Shown here: one piece after another, positions 5,257 through 5,992 of the stretch
How the letters are laid out: the number at the start of each line of letters is the position of its first letter
Position numbering within the stretch: the stretch's first letter is position 1
Origin: Propionicimonas sp.
GTDB lineage: Bacteria; Actinomycetota; Actinomycetes; Propionibacteriales; Propionibacteriaceae
Direction of reading: 5' to 3'
Assembly (NCBI GenBank): GCA_031119515.1
Contig: JAVHXR010000040.1
Coordinates: 1,261 to 7,252 of the forward strand
Length of the DNA: 5,992 bases
Notes under the pieces: model-generated
The model's database searches: none
The model's input: only the letters and a program-made list of their open reading frames with translations
Told to the model about the DNA's origin: nothing
Translations under genes and position numbers: made by a program

Positions 5257-5992
5257 TCAGCCGTGGGCGCGGGCGATCTGTTCGCCGGCGCGGCGGAGCG
5301 CCTTGAGCGCCTCCACCACCACCAGCCGCTCGGCGCGATCCGGGCGCATCACCGCGACGATGTAGCGGCGCGCGCGCACCTGCGCCAACGGACGCAGCAC
5401 CACCCCGGCCCGGGACGGCGTGGTGAACCGCGGCAGCACAGCGACGCAGCCCCCGGCCGCCACCAGCGCCTCCACCAGCCGGTTGTCGCGCACCCGCTGG
5501 ACGACCCTCAGGTCGCGGCCGGTGTGGGCTGCGATCCGCTGCAGGACGGTGTCGAACGGGTAGCCCCGAGGCACCGCCACCCAGGACTCGTCCACCAGGT
5601 CCTCCGGTGCCAGCTCGGACCGCCCGGCCAGCCGGTGCCCGGCCGGGAGCGCGATGTCGAGCGGCTCCCGGGCCAGCACGGTGGTCGCCAGCCGCTCCGC
5701 CCCGGCCGGGGTCGGGCCGGCCAGGCTGTGGGCGATCACCAGGTCGTGGCTCGCCGTGAACGCCGCGTACTCGTGCTCCGCCACGTCGACGTCGTCGCAC
5801 CGCACCTGGATGCCGGCCGCGGCGAGGTCGGCCAGCGCCGCCGGCAGCAGGAAGGCGGCCGCGCTCGGCAGGGACGCCACCGACACGGTGCCGGTCGTCG
5901 CGCCGCGGTAGGCGTCCCAGCGGGCCTGCGCACGGGCCAGTGCGACCGCCACCTCCTCACCGCAGTCGGCCAGCAGCCGGCCGGCCTCGGTC
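5257..5992 (-). CDS. LysR-family transcriptional regulator (N-terminus cut by window edge)
   Basis: C-terminal 244 residues of a LysR-type regulator; these bind DNA as tetramers and respond to a small-molecule effector. The visible part begins TEAGRLL, the usual end of the LysR helix-turn-helix region (LTxAG), followed by the linker helix and the effector-binding domain from GTVSVASLP (about fragment residue 34). The LDIALPAGHRLAGR, DLVDESWV and AGGCVAVLPRF stretches are in the expected order for such a domain. The DNA-binding helices lie beyond base 5992. The GTG at 5952 is internal, since the frame stays open to the edge with matching family sequence. It converges on zur. The effector and target genes, usually divergent and next to the N-terminus, cannot be seen. 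Confidence 0.87.
   Translation of the reverse strand, partial: TEAGRLLADCGEEVAVALARAQARWDAYRGATTGTVSVASLPSAAAFLLPAALADLAAAGIQVRCDDVDVAEHEYAAFTASHDLVIAHSLAGPTPAGAERLATTVLAREPLDIALPAGHRLAGRSELAPEDLVDESWVAVPRGYPFDTVLQRIAAHTGRDLRVVQRVRDNRLVEALVAAGGCVAVLPRFTTPSRAGVVLRPLAQVRARRYIVAVMRPDRAERLVVVEALKALRRAGEQIARAHG

Noticed and set aside
5257..5952. GTG at 5952 as a true start, making a short LysR-like protein without a DNA-binding domain
   Set aside because: Codons upstream to the edge encode the family-typical TEAGRLL and no stop intervenes, so the gene is only cut by the window.

Overview
The window looks like chromosomal DNA of a very GC-rich Gram-positive actinobacterium (Actinomycetota). The support is strong G/C bias at third codon positions, GTG and ATG starts, tightly packed or overlapping genes, a lipoprotein-type zinc-binding protein and an actinobacterial-type Zur operator. 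The genus cannot be fixed from the sequence.

Layout. (1) Bases 1-1803 (+) are the 3' part of a CydC-type ABC exporter. The frame is open to the left edge with no usable upstream start, so this is most likely the CydC half of a fused CydDC protein. Its N-terminal linker carries a 108-bp in-frame tandem duplication containing REP-like palindromes. (2) Bases 1804-1942 hold GC-rich hairpins, then a TTGACA -35 element and a clear Zur box that runs right up to a start codon. (3) Bases 1943-5027 (+) are a compact zinc-uptake operon, znuA-znuC-znuB-zur, with a 4-bp overlap, a 1-bp gap and a 14-bp overlap. (4) Bases 5028-5256 contain no gene. They hold 2.4 copies of an 86/87-bp tandem repeat in which each copy carries a hairpin. 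(5) Bases 5257-5992 (-) are the C-terminal part of a LysR-family regulator, cut by the right edge and convergent with zur.

How it works together. ZnuA is a lipoprotein that captures zinc outside the membrane, ZnuB is the membrane channel and ZnuC the ATPase. Zur senses cytoplasmic zinc and, as last gene of the operon, would shut off its own transcription through the box in front of znuA. Histidine-rich stretches occur in ZnuA (loop), ZnuC (C-terminus) and most strikingly ZnuB (a 39-residue tail with 12 His), so metal buffering appears to be built into the transporter.

I see no new defence, mobile or biosynthetic system. The points most worth a second look are the His-rich domain fused to ZnuB, the Zur box with a possible leaderless start, the REP-derived linker in CydC and the repeat array after zur.
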